Shown here: in pieces, positions 54,340-64,000 of the stretch | Position numbering within the stretch: position 1 is the first letter of the stretch | Layout: every line of letters starts with the position of its first letter | Source: Emydura subglobosa | Lineage: Eukaryota; Chordata; Testudines; Chelidae | DNA: 64,000 bases | NCBI GenBank assembly: GCA_007922225.1 | Contig: ML679956.1 | Location: 75,676,095-75,740,094 of the forward strand | Direction of reading: 5' to 3' | Program-made: the position numbers and the translations under genes | The notes under the pieces: model-generated | Told to the model about the DNA's origin: nothing | Seen by the model: the letters and a program-made list of their open reading frames with translations, nothing else | Databases searched by the model: none

Positions 54340-54830
54340 TTGTAGCCCATCCAAACCTCCTATGAAAAAACTCCTCAGAATGTTGATATTGTCCATAGAA
54401 ATGCCCAATCCCTTCTGAGCTTTCAGCCTCCATGCTATCTGGTGGCGATGAGTTCCACAGGCTCATTTTTGTGCCTGGCGTGGAAAAGGGATTTTCCTTT
54501 ATTATTTGACATATGCTGCCTTCCAGTTCTCCTGCGTGTTCCCTTCTTCGTGACGGATACCAGAGGACTTGCCTTCTCTGTCACATTCATTATTCTGTAA
54601 ACCTTTAACATGGGGCCTCATTATTCACCTCCTCGCCGAATTAATCTTTTCAGCCTCTCTTCATTCCTGCAGAAGATTAGCCAGGCCTCTAGTCATTTTC
54701 ATTGCCCAACTCCGAAACCCCTGTATTTCTCCTCTACCCTTCCCGAGACCCAGTGACCGGGACTGAACACACAGACGGCAAAGGCACTTCAGATCTTTAT
54801 ATCCTGCCATCACAGTATTATGCATCTCAG
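54340..54830 (-). mobile_element. Old CR1/L3-type LINE 3' fragment, reverse
   Basis: 'gatgagttccacaggctcat', 'cagcctctcttcattcctgc' and 'cattttcattgcccaactcc' follow the reversed 3' order of CR1 elements (compare 16.8-17.2 kb) but are much more diverged. Confidence 0.75.
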
Positions 54831-56125
54831 TTTTTATGCACCCTACTTTGTGATTGCTTTATTTCCACTGCTGCTGTAGACTGAAGAGAGGCTTTCGTTG
54901 AGCTGTCCACCACGGTGCCCAGCGCACACAATCCACTTGAGAACCCAAATCCAAAATCCCAGGCTATCACTGAGGAAGCTAAAGGAGAATTCCCATTCGC
55001 TGCTTGTAGTATAGAGACTGTGCCACACAGTTGAGCAGTTCTGAATCTATCCAGTAGAGGGCAATAGCGCTCACACACTAGCCCTCCCATCACAGTGTCT
55101 TTGGTACGGTTTATTTTTCCGTTGGCAGGCGCCCTGTCATTTCATTCATTTTCAAGGAGAATTAGCGGACCCTGTTAATTTTCAGCGTGGTAGTTACTCT
55201 GACCGTATCGTCCCTGGGCTGTGCCGTTCCAGCAGCGTAACAATAAAAGGCCACTGCGTGTCTGGCTTTTCCAACCCAGTTCTCCTCCTGCCATATAAAG
55301 AGGATCTAATTTAGGCCAGGAAGCGGCACAGTTGCTAAATGAACCACAGAATTTCAGTGCATTCCTCGGCACATCCCCAGGATGCCGGCTTGTCCTTGGG
55401 AGCCTTGTCCAAGTGTACCGGCTGAAAATCACCCCTGGGCAGGGGACCCTGCACCTCTATGGGACGTGCAGGATGCATAAGCCACGTGAGGGCTGCTTGC
55501 CCGGAGGGGTGGATTTCCCCCCGCAATGCATGATGTCAGCGGATGATGTACGGTCTCAGGTAATCCCTTTTGGCTGAAGAATGGCCTCTTTTGACAAAGA
55601 GAAAAAGGAAACGGAGATAATTATCGGCTGTCGGGAATACAGGAGAAACTCTGAACTCACCGTCCGGCTGACGGGAAAAGGGGAGCCAGGGCACGGATGA
55701 CAAATGGCCCTCGGCTCCAAAAATCCCTGCCTGCAAAATGCCAGTGGGTCCTGGGTGCAAACTGCAGTCCGTGATTTAAAGAGAGAGGGGCTGGGACCTA
55801 GACTGGGCAGGATCAGTGGGAACGGAGGGAATGGGGGACACAGCAGGATTGGACCTCAGGTGGCTTAGGGCTTGATCCAGCTCCGCCTGTTGACTTAGAT
55901 GGGAGTTGGGGCCTGATCCTGAGCACCTGAAAATCCCTTTTAAGTCAGTGAGGTCTGGATCCTCCCATTCCCCAGTGACCATATGGGGGGCAGAGGGGAG
56001 CCCTGCAGAACTGCAGCTGACCCATGATCCTCCTAAGAATGCCCGTACATCACACCATCAGCCCGTCTCTAGCCAATTTAGTCACATTACCCCAGCACTG
56101 GCCATATTTATAAGACCCCTTTGGC

Positions 56126-56262
56126 TAGGGTGACCAGATAGCAAGTGTGAAAAATCAGGACACTTTTTTTTTCCCTGGGGGAAGGGAGGTAGAGTTGCAT
56201 ATATAAGAGAAAACCCCTAATATCAGGATGGTCCCAATTATACTGGGACATCTAATCACCCT
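56126..56262. mobile_element. 125-bp TIR MITE ('ctggtcaccct' family), copy 2
   Basis: Left TIR 'tagggtgaccagatagc', right TIR 'gacatctaatcaccct', with 'aagtgtgaaaaatcaggaca' inside. A T-run expands the centre. Confidence 0.85.
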
Positions 56263-56754
56263 CACTTCTGCCCATCTCTTTGGACTAGTCCAATGTGCGG
56301 CTCATCTATTCTTTGGGCAATTCAAATTACTGCGACAATGACTTTCCCAGCTGCTGTAAAAGGGACAGCCCCTGGAAAGAGGCAGCAACTGTGGCAAGTG
56401 AATTGGCGGGCCGGTGTGTCAGGAGGGGGAGCTCGCTTGCTGCGTCAGGGCCAGCCTGGGAAGAGTTTAGTTGAGATTTTCCTTCCTCCCACCCTTCTAC
56501 CTGCCTCTGGATGGCATTTGCTGCAGCTCTGTGGGACTTGATCCAAAGGGCGGTTTGCTCAGGAGTGATTTGTTTTCAGTTCTGTTAAGTAAAGACACTT
56601 GCGCGGCTCAGATCCAGCCCCGGTGGAAGTGGCGAGTTGGGTGGACTTCATTCCAGGGCTGAATTTGCCCCGCTGGGTTTGCAATTGCTAAAAAAAGGGG
56701 CGTTTTAAAAGTGGAAACACGAGTCAATTTCTGCACAGCTCCCCTGAGCAATGC

Positions 56755-56925
56755 GTCCCAAGCGACTCTCCTGCCACAGATCTCAAAGCCCTTAACAAAA
56801 GCAGGCCAGCAACATCCTCACCCCATTTTACAGATGGGGAATTGGAGGCGCAGAGCGTTTACGTGGCTTCACAGAAAATAAATGGCAGGGATGGGACTAG
56901 AATCCTGGCACCTCATGTCCCAGAA
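56755..56925 (-). mobile_element. MIR/turtle SINE, reverse
   Basis: 'cagatctcaaagcccttaac', 'cccattttacagatggggaa' and 'gggatgggactagaatcctg' give the reversed body plus B-box region. Confidence 0.75.
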
Positions 56926-57589
56926 CTTCACTACATTCCTGGCACGGGCTTGGTTTATCTTGAACACAGCTGCGGTTACTGTAGCATCTGAGCACCACGT
57001 CCAGCCATGGAGAGCTGCATAGAGCTAGCCAGAATTGATTCATGGGAGGATTCTGACCCGTTTTCCAGCTCTCTCTTTCTCTGGCACAATCAGGAACTTT
57101 TCTACCCACCCACTGCCCGTTTGTGCCACGCACTGCACACGGCTATAGTTAAATCTTAGCCCCCCTAACGCAGATCAATGTCCTCTCCACAGCAGGGTTA
57201 AGGGGAAAGGGATGTGGCCTGTCCGTGTCTCCTTTGTAGACGTCTGAGCTGGATCCTGAAAATCTAACTGATTCCAGCTTCGACCGGGTAGACGCAGAAT
57301 CCCGCCTAACCCGGCCGTCGCTTTTTCATTTAAGCTTCAAGGTAATAATGTTTTTCTCTTCTTAAAACAGGGAGTATGTTCTGTACCTCACTGGATGAGA
57401 ACTGGCTGGGGGAAATGAGGAGCGTGTGGCCATGGCGAGGGCAATTTCAGACTCACAAAGCTTCCAACGGGGTCTGCTTGACTGGCGCGAACACACACAT
57501 TCAGTGGATAACGCGCCCCAAAGGTATTTGGCATTTGTCTTGCGATGGGGCGTTAAGGAGGCATTAAGGACGCTAGGTAGGCCTATTAG

Positions 57590-58215
57590 CTGCCCCGGCT
57601 GCACCTGGAGGAGAAGCCAGAGGGGGCTGGGCTCTAACTGCTGACAGCACCCAGGGGAGGCGGCGCAGGCGGGGGCTATATAAGCCAGGTAGCTGGCAGC
57701 AGAAGGGGGCTGCAGGGAAGCAGGCTGCGGTTACTCCCTGAGTGGAGGGAGTTGGGAAGCTGGTGAACCCGGACTGGTAAGAGACGGCTCAGGGGTAAGC
57801 AGCAAGGTAGGACGGTCCAGGCCTTGGCTGCTGACTGGAGGGCCCCTGGGCTAGAACTGGAGTAGAGGGCAGCCCGGGTCTCCTTACCAGCCGCCAATGA
57901 AGTGACACTGGTGGGGCAGGGAGCAGGAAACCTGCCTGAGCTCAGTGGTCAAGAGGGACTCTGCTACCCCCGGAAGGGGAACACGTATGGTGACCCAGCC
58001 AGTGGGGCCCAGTCATGAAGAGGAGGTTGCAGTTCCTGGAGCGAGAGGGGATGCAGGGAGAGACCGGATGGGTGAAGACACCGCCGGAGGTGGGTTCAAT
58101 GCCTGGCAGAGCTAATCCCCAGGCTAGCCAGGAGGAGGTGCCACTCGCAGTGAGTGGACCCCCCCCCCCCCCCCATACACACATACTTCCATGGAGGATC
58201 TGGGCCTAGGCTACT
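57590..58215 (+). mobile_element. LTR-like retroelement block with TATA motif
   Basis: 'gggggctatataagccaggt' (TATATAA near 57677) is followed by 'ggcagcagaagggggctgca' and 'ctgcggttactccctgagtg'. It resembles a turtle LTR-retroelement sequence recalled from memory, including 'ccccggaaggggaacacg' and a terminal 'cagtgagtggacc' before a C-run. I could not find matching terminal repeats or internal genes, so a solo LTR or fragment is most likely. Confidence 0.5.
58159..58174. repeat. C16 homopolymer
   Basis: About 16 consecutive C bases at the end of the LTR-like block. Confidence 0.9.
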
Positions 58216-58374
58216 TGAGTAAGTAGCTTAGAAGCCTGAATCGTTTGCAGATATGCCGTTGGCTGCTGTTTGTTTGCTGGAGCAAACCCTGCCTGTCTTC
58301 AATTGATTCTGTTCCTAACCCAGGCGAGTGGTTTGTGCATGTGTCAGAGCCAAAATAAAGCCTATTGGATCGTC

Positions 58375-58496
58375 ACTGATTCAGGAAGGAACTTAAGCAC
58401 TTGCTTAACTCTAAGCAAACTTGAAGTCTAATTCACACTGACGTTGATGGGCTTTGCTGACTAGGGAAGTGCTGGAGTGTTTTGCTGAATCAGGGC
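58375..58496. mobile_element. Palindromic MITE (Chompy-type)
   Basis: 'ctgattcaggaaggaactta' is mirrored by 'agtgttttgctgaatcag' around 'gacgttgatgggct'. It is the same family as 28765-28872. Confidence 0.65.
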
Positions 58497-60340
58497 CATT
58501 TTATATTTGGCAAATACTATTTACTAGGGCCTGCAGGCAAGAGCCGGGCCGTGTTAAGGTAGCTTTGTATTGCGCCGCTGGCACAAAGCTGCCTTAGAGC
58601 TGATGTAACCAACTGCATTAGGATCATTTAAGCGTCAGGGGAACCTCTGGGGCCCGGAGCCAGTGTAGCTGCTTTGACACCTTCGACTCCCAGGGACTTG
58701 AGGCTGGGGAGGAAAACAGGAGGCACGGCTGGGATATCCCTATGTCTCGAAGATCCCCAGCGGTCAGTGGCAACCGATGCAGTTTAGAGCAGCCCTGGGG
58801 CTACTCTAATTTGTGCTGGGAAAAGACCCAACTCAGATCAGTCCAGACCAGAGGAGCACAGAAGCAGCTTAAAGCCCCACATCTCCCACTGCTATGTACA
58901 GAGATCTCCTTGGCCACAGCTCAGAATCTGGCTCTGCATAGCCTCATGCCATTGCCCCACATCAAATACAACAAGCTCCGTACCTTTCCAGTTTAAAGGG
59001 ACTTTGCCAAAGTGTAATATTTTAAAACCAGTTTATGAAACTTAATAAACCATCCCAAAGGAAATATTGTCGGGATTTTCTTAATGTTTCAACCAGCGAA
59101 ACCAGGTCTGGCTAGGTTTTTTTTGTGAGTGGCACAGTCTGAAGAGTTAAACCTACCTCTGCTGTCTTGGAAATCCTAACACAACAGCATCCCTTTAGGA
59201 GGTCTCAGAATGAGTGAAACTCCTTATAACTAGGAAGTGAAACTGACAAGAAACCAAACTGGCCCAGCTGAGCGAAGCAGACAAACAAACAGCACCTATA
59301 GGAGAGAAGGAATTCAATTGTGGAATAATGAAAAGTGTTCTTGGTAACCCAGGTATGGAATTTTTTGTATGTACGGCGTGTTTCTTTTGACAGCCCTTGG
59401 GAGGATGCAATGCTCTTAAACTGTGGGGCTGACTCCTGAAATCTTTACTCAGTTTTTAATACTTAATAATCAGGATTCAGGCAAAAATACCCTTTGAAAT
59501 CCTGGCATAAAGACTTCAAGATTTGGCCCAATGCTCCCACGCTATTGTTGATGTCCAGATACTGCACCGATGGGCACATAAAAATGTTTATCAATCGCCG
59601 ATGTCCTTTTAAATAACAGCTGCGGTCACTGTGTTCCTGTGAACTGAGGGATGTTTTGTAAGGATACTGATGTGCAGGTGGAATGGCCACCCTCCCAAGG
59701 GATCGTCAACAGGATTTGAACCCACAATTTTCAGCGCTGCATCATAGTGCACCTTCTGTTAGCAGTGACCATGTTTTCCCCACAGTGCATATGGGTTTTC
59801 TCGTTGAACGGGGAGTGGCATGGCCCCAACGCTGCCGCAGTTCTGGGGCCGGTGCCTGGGAACAATCCCGGAGAAACCTGCACAGCTCTGGTGCGTCAGG
59901 CCTGCCCACCTGCTCCCAAAAAGCTGTTTGATGATGCAGCGCTGGGTCCTAGCCGGGGAGTTCACCTGGAGATCACCCCCTGGTTTGTGGCGGCACAGAG
60001 AAGAGCGGGGGAGGCCTCCGAGGGGGCTAGCCCAAGGCTCAGGGCCAGCCCCTGAGAGACAGAAGTTAAACTCTTTGTTTCTCCTGCCCCCGTGATTTCC
60101 AGCAAACTGGCGGGAGCCTGTGGGGAGAGGTCCCTGCGCACGTCTGTCAGCAAGATCCATGTGACCTGAGGTCATTTCTGCAATGCAAGCTACTGAAGAA
60201 ATGCTGCTGAGTGCTGAGGCCTGCAACGTGCTCGCCTGCCTCATTTGACTGGCCCCACTGAAGTCAATAGAACCAGACCCTCCATGGGGGGAGAAGATGC
60301 AAGCAGGGCCAGGCCCTACTGTGTTCCCCACAGCTGCAGA

Positions 60341-60464
60341 TAGGGTGATCAGATAGCAAGTGTGTAAAATTGGGATGGGGGGTGGGGGATAATAGGTGCC
60401 CTTATAAGACCAAGCCCGGCATAGCGGGACTGTCCTGACTCTATAGGGACATCTGGTCCCCCTA
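60341..60464. mobile_element. 125-bp TIR MITE ('ctggtcaccct' family), copy 3
   Basis: Left 'tagggtgatcagatagcaag', right 'agggacatctggtccccct', with 'cggcatagcgggactgtcct' inside. Confidence 0.85.
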
Positions 60465-61086
60465 GCTGCAGAGCTGCGTGGGGTTGGGTCCAGCAGCTGG
60501 TGGCTGTTTAAGCAGAGACATGAGCAGAATTCACACAGACATAAATGAGAGCCATGAGGAGGTGTCTGGGCAGAGATCAGCTGAGCTGCTGGTGCTGCTA
60601 GATCTCACAGGTTCACCCTGGGAGGCCCAGGGCAGAATTTTTTCAGTAGCAGGTCCCTGGGTGTGAAACTCTCTCTCCCTCGTAGGTCTGTTGGAGTTTG
60701 ATTTTGGGAGCCAGTCAATCACGGTGTCAGGCGCATGCTGTTGGACAAGCTTTGCTTTGTCCAGGGAGGGCATCCATAGTTGGATGGGGGCAGGCGTGCA
60801 GGCGGTGCTCCTCGATCCCTGGTGCCCAAGGGGTTCACCTCAGCTCACCCTCCCCTTGCACGGACGTTCAGGGGAAGAACTATAATGGGTTGCTTGTGGG
60901 AGGCAGAGGGTGGAAGCTACCTTTGGGAAGAAAGGGACCCAGAGGCAGCCGCCCAGGAATGAGATGAGCCCCAGGCCGGGGATTTTGCTTGTGTTAACGT
61001 GCTCTGACTTCTGGTGCTAAGGAAAAATTCTCGCTGGCTCCACTTGCCTGCGGTTTCTCATCCTGCCATGCCTTGTAAGCTGTCAG

Positions 61087-61210
61087 TAAGGCAACCAGAT
61101 GGCAAGTGTGAAAAATTGGGGCAGGAGGTGGGAGGTAACAGGCACCTCTATAAAAGAGAGCCCCAAATAGCGGGACTGCCCCGATTTTACAGGGACATCT
61201 GGTCACCCTC
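61087..61210. mobile_element. 125-bp TIR MITE ('ctggtcaccct' family), copy 4
   Basis: Left 'taaggcaaccagatggcaag', right 'agggacatctggtcaccctc', with 'aaatagcgggactgccccga' inside. Only about 620 bp from copy 3 and in the same orientation. Confidence 0.85.
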
Positions 61211-61755
61211 GCTGTCAGGGCTGTTTAAATTGTCTGCCACGAAAAGGTTTGGTTCAGCGTCTGGTTTTTCAAAATGAGGGACATCCATGGTGCCTGCAAA
61301 GAACCACCAATCACAGCCATGTGCCAAAGGTGTTGCAATATGGCCACGCTGAGGGCCGGGGAAGTGCACGGGCAGGGAATAACAGCGCTCGGTGGGTTTG
61401 TTTCTTTCAAAGCATCCCTGCAGCTCTGTGCTGGCAGAGAGAGTAAAACGGACTGGAAAAAAACAATGAGACCCCAGTTCTGAAAGCCCAGTCTGCAGCT
61501 CTCAGACACACCCAACAGCTGCTGATCACTTGGGAATTGCACCAATCTTGGGGTTCATTAAATACCAAACCAGTGACTGTAAAGCGAAGTGGAGATCATC
61601 TCTGGTGAACTGCTACACCCAGCCATGCAGTGTTCCCAACCCGCCTCCAGGGCAATCTCCCAGTTCCTATGCTTGTAATACTGTCCCTGAGGAGGGAGCG
61701 TCTCTAAATTATAATCTTCTACAAACCTCTGCCTCCAGGAACAAAGGGCTAAGGG

Positions 61756-61838
61756 CCAGATCCCCAGAAGTATTTAGGCTCCTAGCTCCCACGGGTTTCA
61801 GTGGAAGTTAGGAGCCTAAACACCTATGAGCAGCTGGG
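61756..61838. mobile_element. Palindromic hairpin element, copy 3
   Basis: 'ccagatccccagaagtattt' and 'aggctcctagctccca' are mirrored by 'gtggaagttaggagcctaaa' and 'cacctatgagcagctgg'. Confidence 0.7.
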
Positions 61839-62644
61839 TCTAAGTCCTCAGAGGTGCTGGGCCCTGTATACCCCAGTGATTGCATGGGGAGATGCCTGGA
61901 CGAAGGACCGTGGAGCATATGGCTTGGGGGGGGAGGGGAGTTGTGTTTATGACTCAGCCTTGAAAAGCTCCTTGCTGCACCTTGTAAACAGCAATCCACT
62001 ACGAGCGCCCGGCACGGCCTCCCACTTTGCAGATGCGTTCTCCAGCACAGGAGCGGGTTTTGTGTAACTCCCACAAGCTGGCCTTGGCCACTGGCCTCGT
62101 TTCCACAGACAGGCTGAGACAATCTTTGCCTTGTACCAGCCGAGGCGAGCTGACAGCTTGCGGGTCTGCTGCGAGCTTTTCTCATTGCAGTCCACGGGGC
62201 AGATCCCAGACTGGTGTAAAATTTCCCAGCTCCATTGGAATCAATAGAGCTGTCCCCATTCACACTAACAGAGAGCTGCCCCTGCTTCCTTTCTTGTTGA
62301 CACCAGCGATAATTCACGCTGCTTCTGGTCAATCCCTGTCTCTTGTCAGAGGCTCTCCAAGTACTAGATGGCCATGAAGCTCTGTAGCGAAGCCATGAGA
62401 ACACAGCCCAGCTGTGGGTGATACTGGTTTTATTAGCTCTGCTCTATCAAAGGAGTATTTACCAGGAGCCAGACAGACAGAGTGACTCACCTATGGTCCC
62501 ACAGCAGCACAAGAGATTCTGGCCTGGGAATTTTGAAAGGAGTCTAAGGAAGTGAGGTGTCCAGCTTCCACGGGGGAATCTAGTTGTCCTGCTCTGTCCT
62601 CTTCTCTAGGCCCCTGTGTGACTCTCTGCTGAACCCTCTTTCTA

Positions 62645-62868
62645 TAGCTCTTGTTAATAATACCTAGCTCTCATCACTTTAATCCCTAGATCCCAAAGCG
62701 CTTTACAAAGGAGGGCAGGATCATTATCCCCATTTTACAGACGGGGAAACTGAGGCACACAGCAGGGAAAGTGATTTGCCCCAGGTCACTCACTTGCCCA
62801 GCCCGTGGCAGAGTCAGGAACAGAACCCAGGTCTCTCGAGTCCCTGTCTGGCATGCCACCCACTAGGC
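62645..62868 (-). mobile_element. MIR/turtle SINE, near full-length, reverse
   Basis: 'cccaaagcgctttacaaagg', 'cccattttacagacggggaa', 'actgaggcacacagcaggga' and 'ggaacagaacccaggtctct' run through to the tRNA-like head. Its end is abutted by a hAT-type MITE. Confidence 0.85.
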
Positions 62869-62981
62869 CAGTGTTTCTCAACAACTGAGCCGTGGACCAT
62901 TCCCGGCCTCTGAGATCTCCCTGCCACAGTTTAGGAAGGCAGCAAGCTGGTCCCTGGTATCCAAAAGGTTGAGAAACACTC
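62869..62981. mobile_element. hAT-type MITE with 8-bp target duplication
   Basis: Left CAGTGTTTCTCAAC and right GTTGAGAAACACT are inverted repeats. The flanks CACTAGGC and AGCTAGGC agree at six of eight bases in register, as expected for an aged 8-bp hAT target duplication. There is no internal gene. Confidence 0.75.
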
Positions 62982-63449
62982 AGCTAGGCCGTACAGCCTC
63001 CCCTGGGGGAAAGGGGCACAAGCTCATCCCAGGAGACATGCTGCGTCACCCCCTTTGTTGTAATTACAGCTGAAAAAACCAGCACAGTTCTCTCACGGAC
63101 AGGACCGTGCTGCTTCCCGTGTTGGTCATCTGCTCAGACAAAACAGAGGTCCTGTCCACGCGTGGTCAGTACAGACGCTATAGCGCTTTTTTTTTTTTTT
63201 TTAAAAGCCATCAGGGTGTTTATCCCACTGTCTTCGCCAAACTCCACTCTCCTGCCCCTCTGTGCTACTGCGGCAATATTAAACTGGGCTTGGTGGCTTC
63301 TCTTCACTTCCCCCACTAAGCTAGCACTAGCTGTTACAATGGTGGCTGTGTTCCTCCCCAGAGCTGAATGCTTTTCAATTCGATTCCGATGGTGGGCCTG
63401 CGGGGGGGAGGGACGGGTTAACCTTGAGATGTTATAAATGAGCAGCTGT

Positions 63450-63715
63450 AAAGCCCTGAGCAAAGAAAGGAGGGTCTTGGGGTTAAAGCCGTGGGGTCTA
63501 TTCCTGGCTCTGCCACAGACTCCCTGGGCAACCTTGAGCAAGTCTCTCTCCCCTTCAGTTCCCGATCTGTAAAATGGAGCTAAATAATCCTGTGTCTGTC
63601 TTGTCTACTTAAATCGCAGGTTCTTCAGAGCAGCTATGGTCTTGGATGTGTTTGCGCATCGCCTAGCGTGGTGACCGTGATCTCGGCAGCGACTCTACAG
63701 TTCAGCTGTAACACC
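63450..63715 (+). mobile_element. tRNA-derived SINE, forward
   Basis: Head 'cttggggttaaagccgtggg' and 'tctattcctggctctgccac', then 'gagcaagtctctctcccctt', 'cccgatctgtaaaatggagc' and a tail 'gtgtttgcgcatcgcctagc'. Confidence 0.7.
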
Positions 63716-63839
63716 AGGACCGAGGAATCCTTGGATGAAAGGTTCTGCCTGAGTCCAAACCGGCCCGACACAGACGGCAAAGATGTGTCCCGAAACTTTT
63801 CACCCCTCTAAGCCATCCAGAGCATCTAATCACGTATTA

Positions 63840-64000
63840 TTACATAGCGTCTAAGGCCTGCGGGGGCCACACTGGTCATCTAGTTGGGCTAGGCAATATA
63901 CGCACATCCAATGGTTTCTTCCAGGCTACGTTGCAGCCAGACGCTCCGCAGCCCAGGAGCAAACATTCCCGAAGCTCATTTGCAATCCAGGCCCCCTGAT
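63840..64000 (-). mobile_element. CR1 3'-end fragment, cut by the window edge
   Basis: 'tctaaggcctgcgggggcca' and 'cactggtcatctagttgggc' resemble a reversed CR1 3' terminus. The rest is unclear. Confidence 0.4.

Larger units (their letters stand above)
48141..64000. other. Gene-free 3' flank with scattered repeats
   Basis: No exon of a recognisable protein was found on either strand over nearly 16 kb. Long frames (for example 224 codons on - at 48068-48742, 195 on + at 48267-48854, 198 on - at 61808-62404) overlap each other on both strands and have no known content, as expected of GC-rich DNA. Named repeats are listed separately. 51.0-52.8 kb and 53.4-54.3 kb have no repeat I recognise. Confidence 0.55.

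Noticed and set aside
1..64000. CRISPR arrays, prokaryotic operons or phage genes
   Set aside because: The only regular repeats are microsatellites, a minisatellite and eukaryotic transposons; gene structure is intron-split vertebrate.

Overview
This is vertebrate nuclear DNA, most likely from a turtle. It contains no bacterial operons, ribosome-binding-site-driven genes or CRISPR arrays. Coding sequence is split by GT-AG introns and makes up under 2% of the window. The repeats are CR1 LINE 3' ends, tRNA-derived SINEs that end in a 'gtttgtacag-gcctag' tail, and many short palindromic or terminal-inverted-repeat (TIR) DNA elements, a mix I associate from memory with turtles (crocodilians are the next best guess). 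No database search was possible.

Two protein-coding genes are clear, both on the + strand. MRPL55 (mitochondrial large-subunit protein mL55) starts in a CpG island near 21.65-22.15 kb. It has a probable non-coding exon 1 ending at 22063 and coding exons at 25606-25788 and 26221-26367 (109 aa). C1orf35 (MMTAG2) follows in the same orientation. Eight coding exons from 35107 to 47157 join in frame to 329 codons plus stop. The order and relative orientation match the human MRPL55-C1orf35 pair as I recall it. The human neighbours GUK1 and ARF1 were not found in this window.

Layout. 1-21.3 kb is gene-free and carries old transposon debris, a GT microsatellite inside a TIR element, a decayed open frame at 6.1-6.8 kb, two exon-like segments near 12.6-13.1 kb, a nested CR1 pile at 15.3-18.4 kb, and three related TIR elements at 18.4-19.7 kb. 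21.3-26.5 kb is the MRPL55 locus. 26.5-35 kb is an intergenic spacer with a 1-kb TIR element that has an exact ATTT target duplication, and an AT-rich minisatellite. 35-48.1 kb is C1orf35, whose introns hold CR1s, SINEs and microsatellites. 48.1-64 kb is gene-free, GC-rich and repeat-bearing, with several copies of a roughly 125-bp TIR element and an LTR-like block that contains a TATA motif.

The two genes do not form a pathway. mL55 works in mitochondrial translation; C1orf35 is a nuclear-type basic, Ser/Arg-rich protein of unknown function. I found no credible new molecular system. The more interesting points are overlapping AUGs at the MRPL55 start, a perfect TCACGTGA box over its first splice donor, a strand-skew switch at its promoter, and a CR1 lying about 17 bp from a weak C1orf35 donor.
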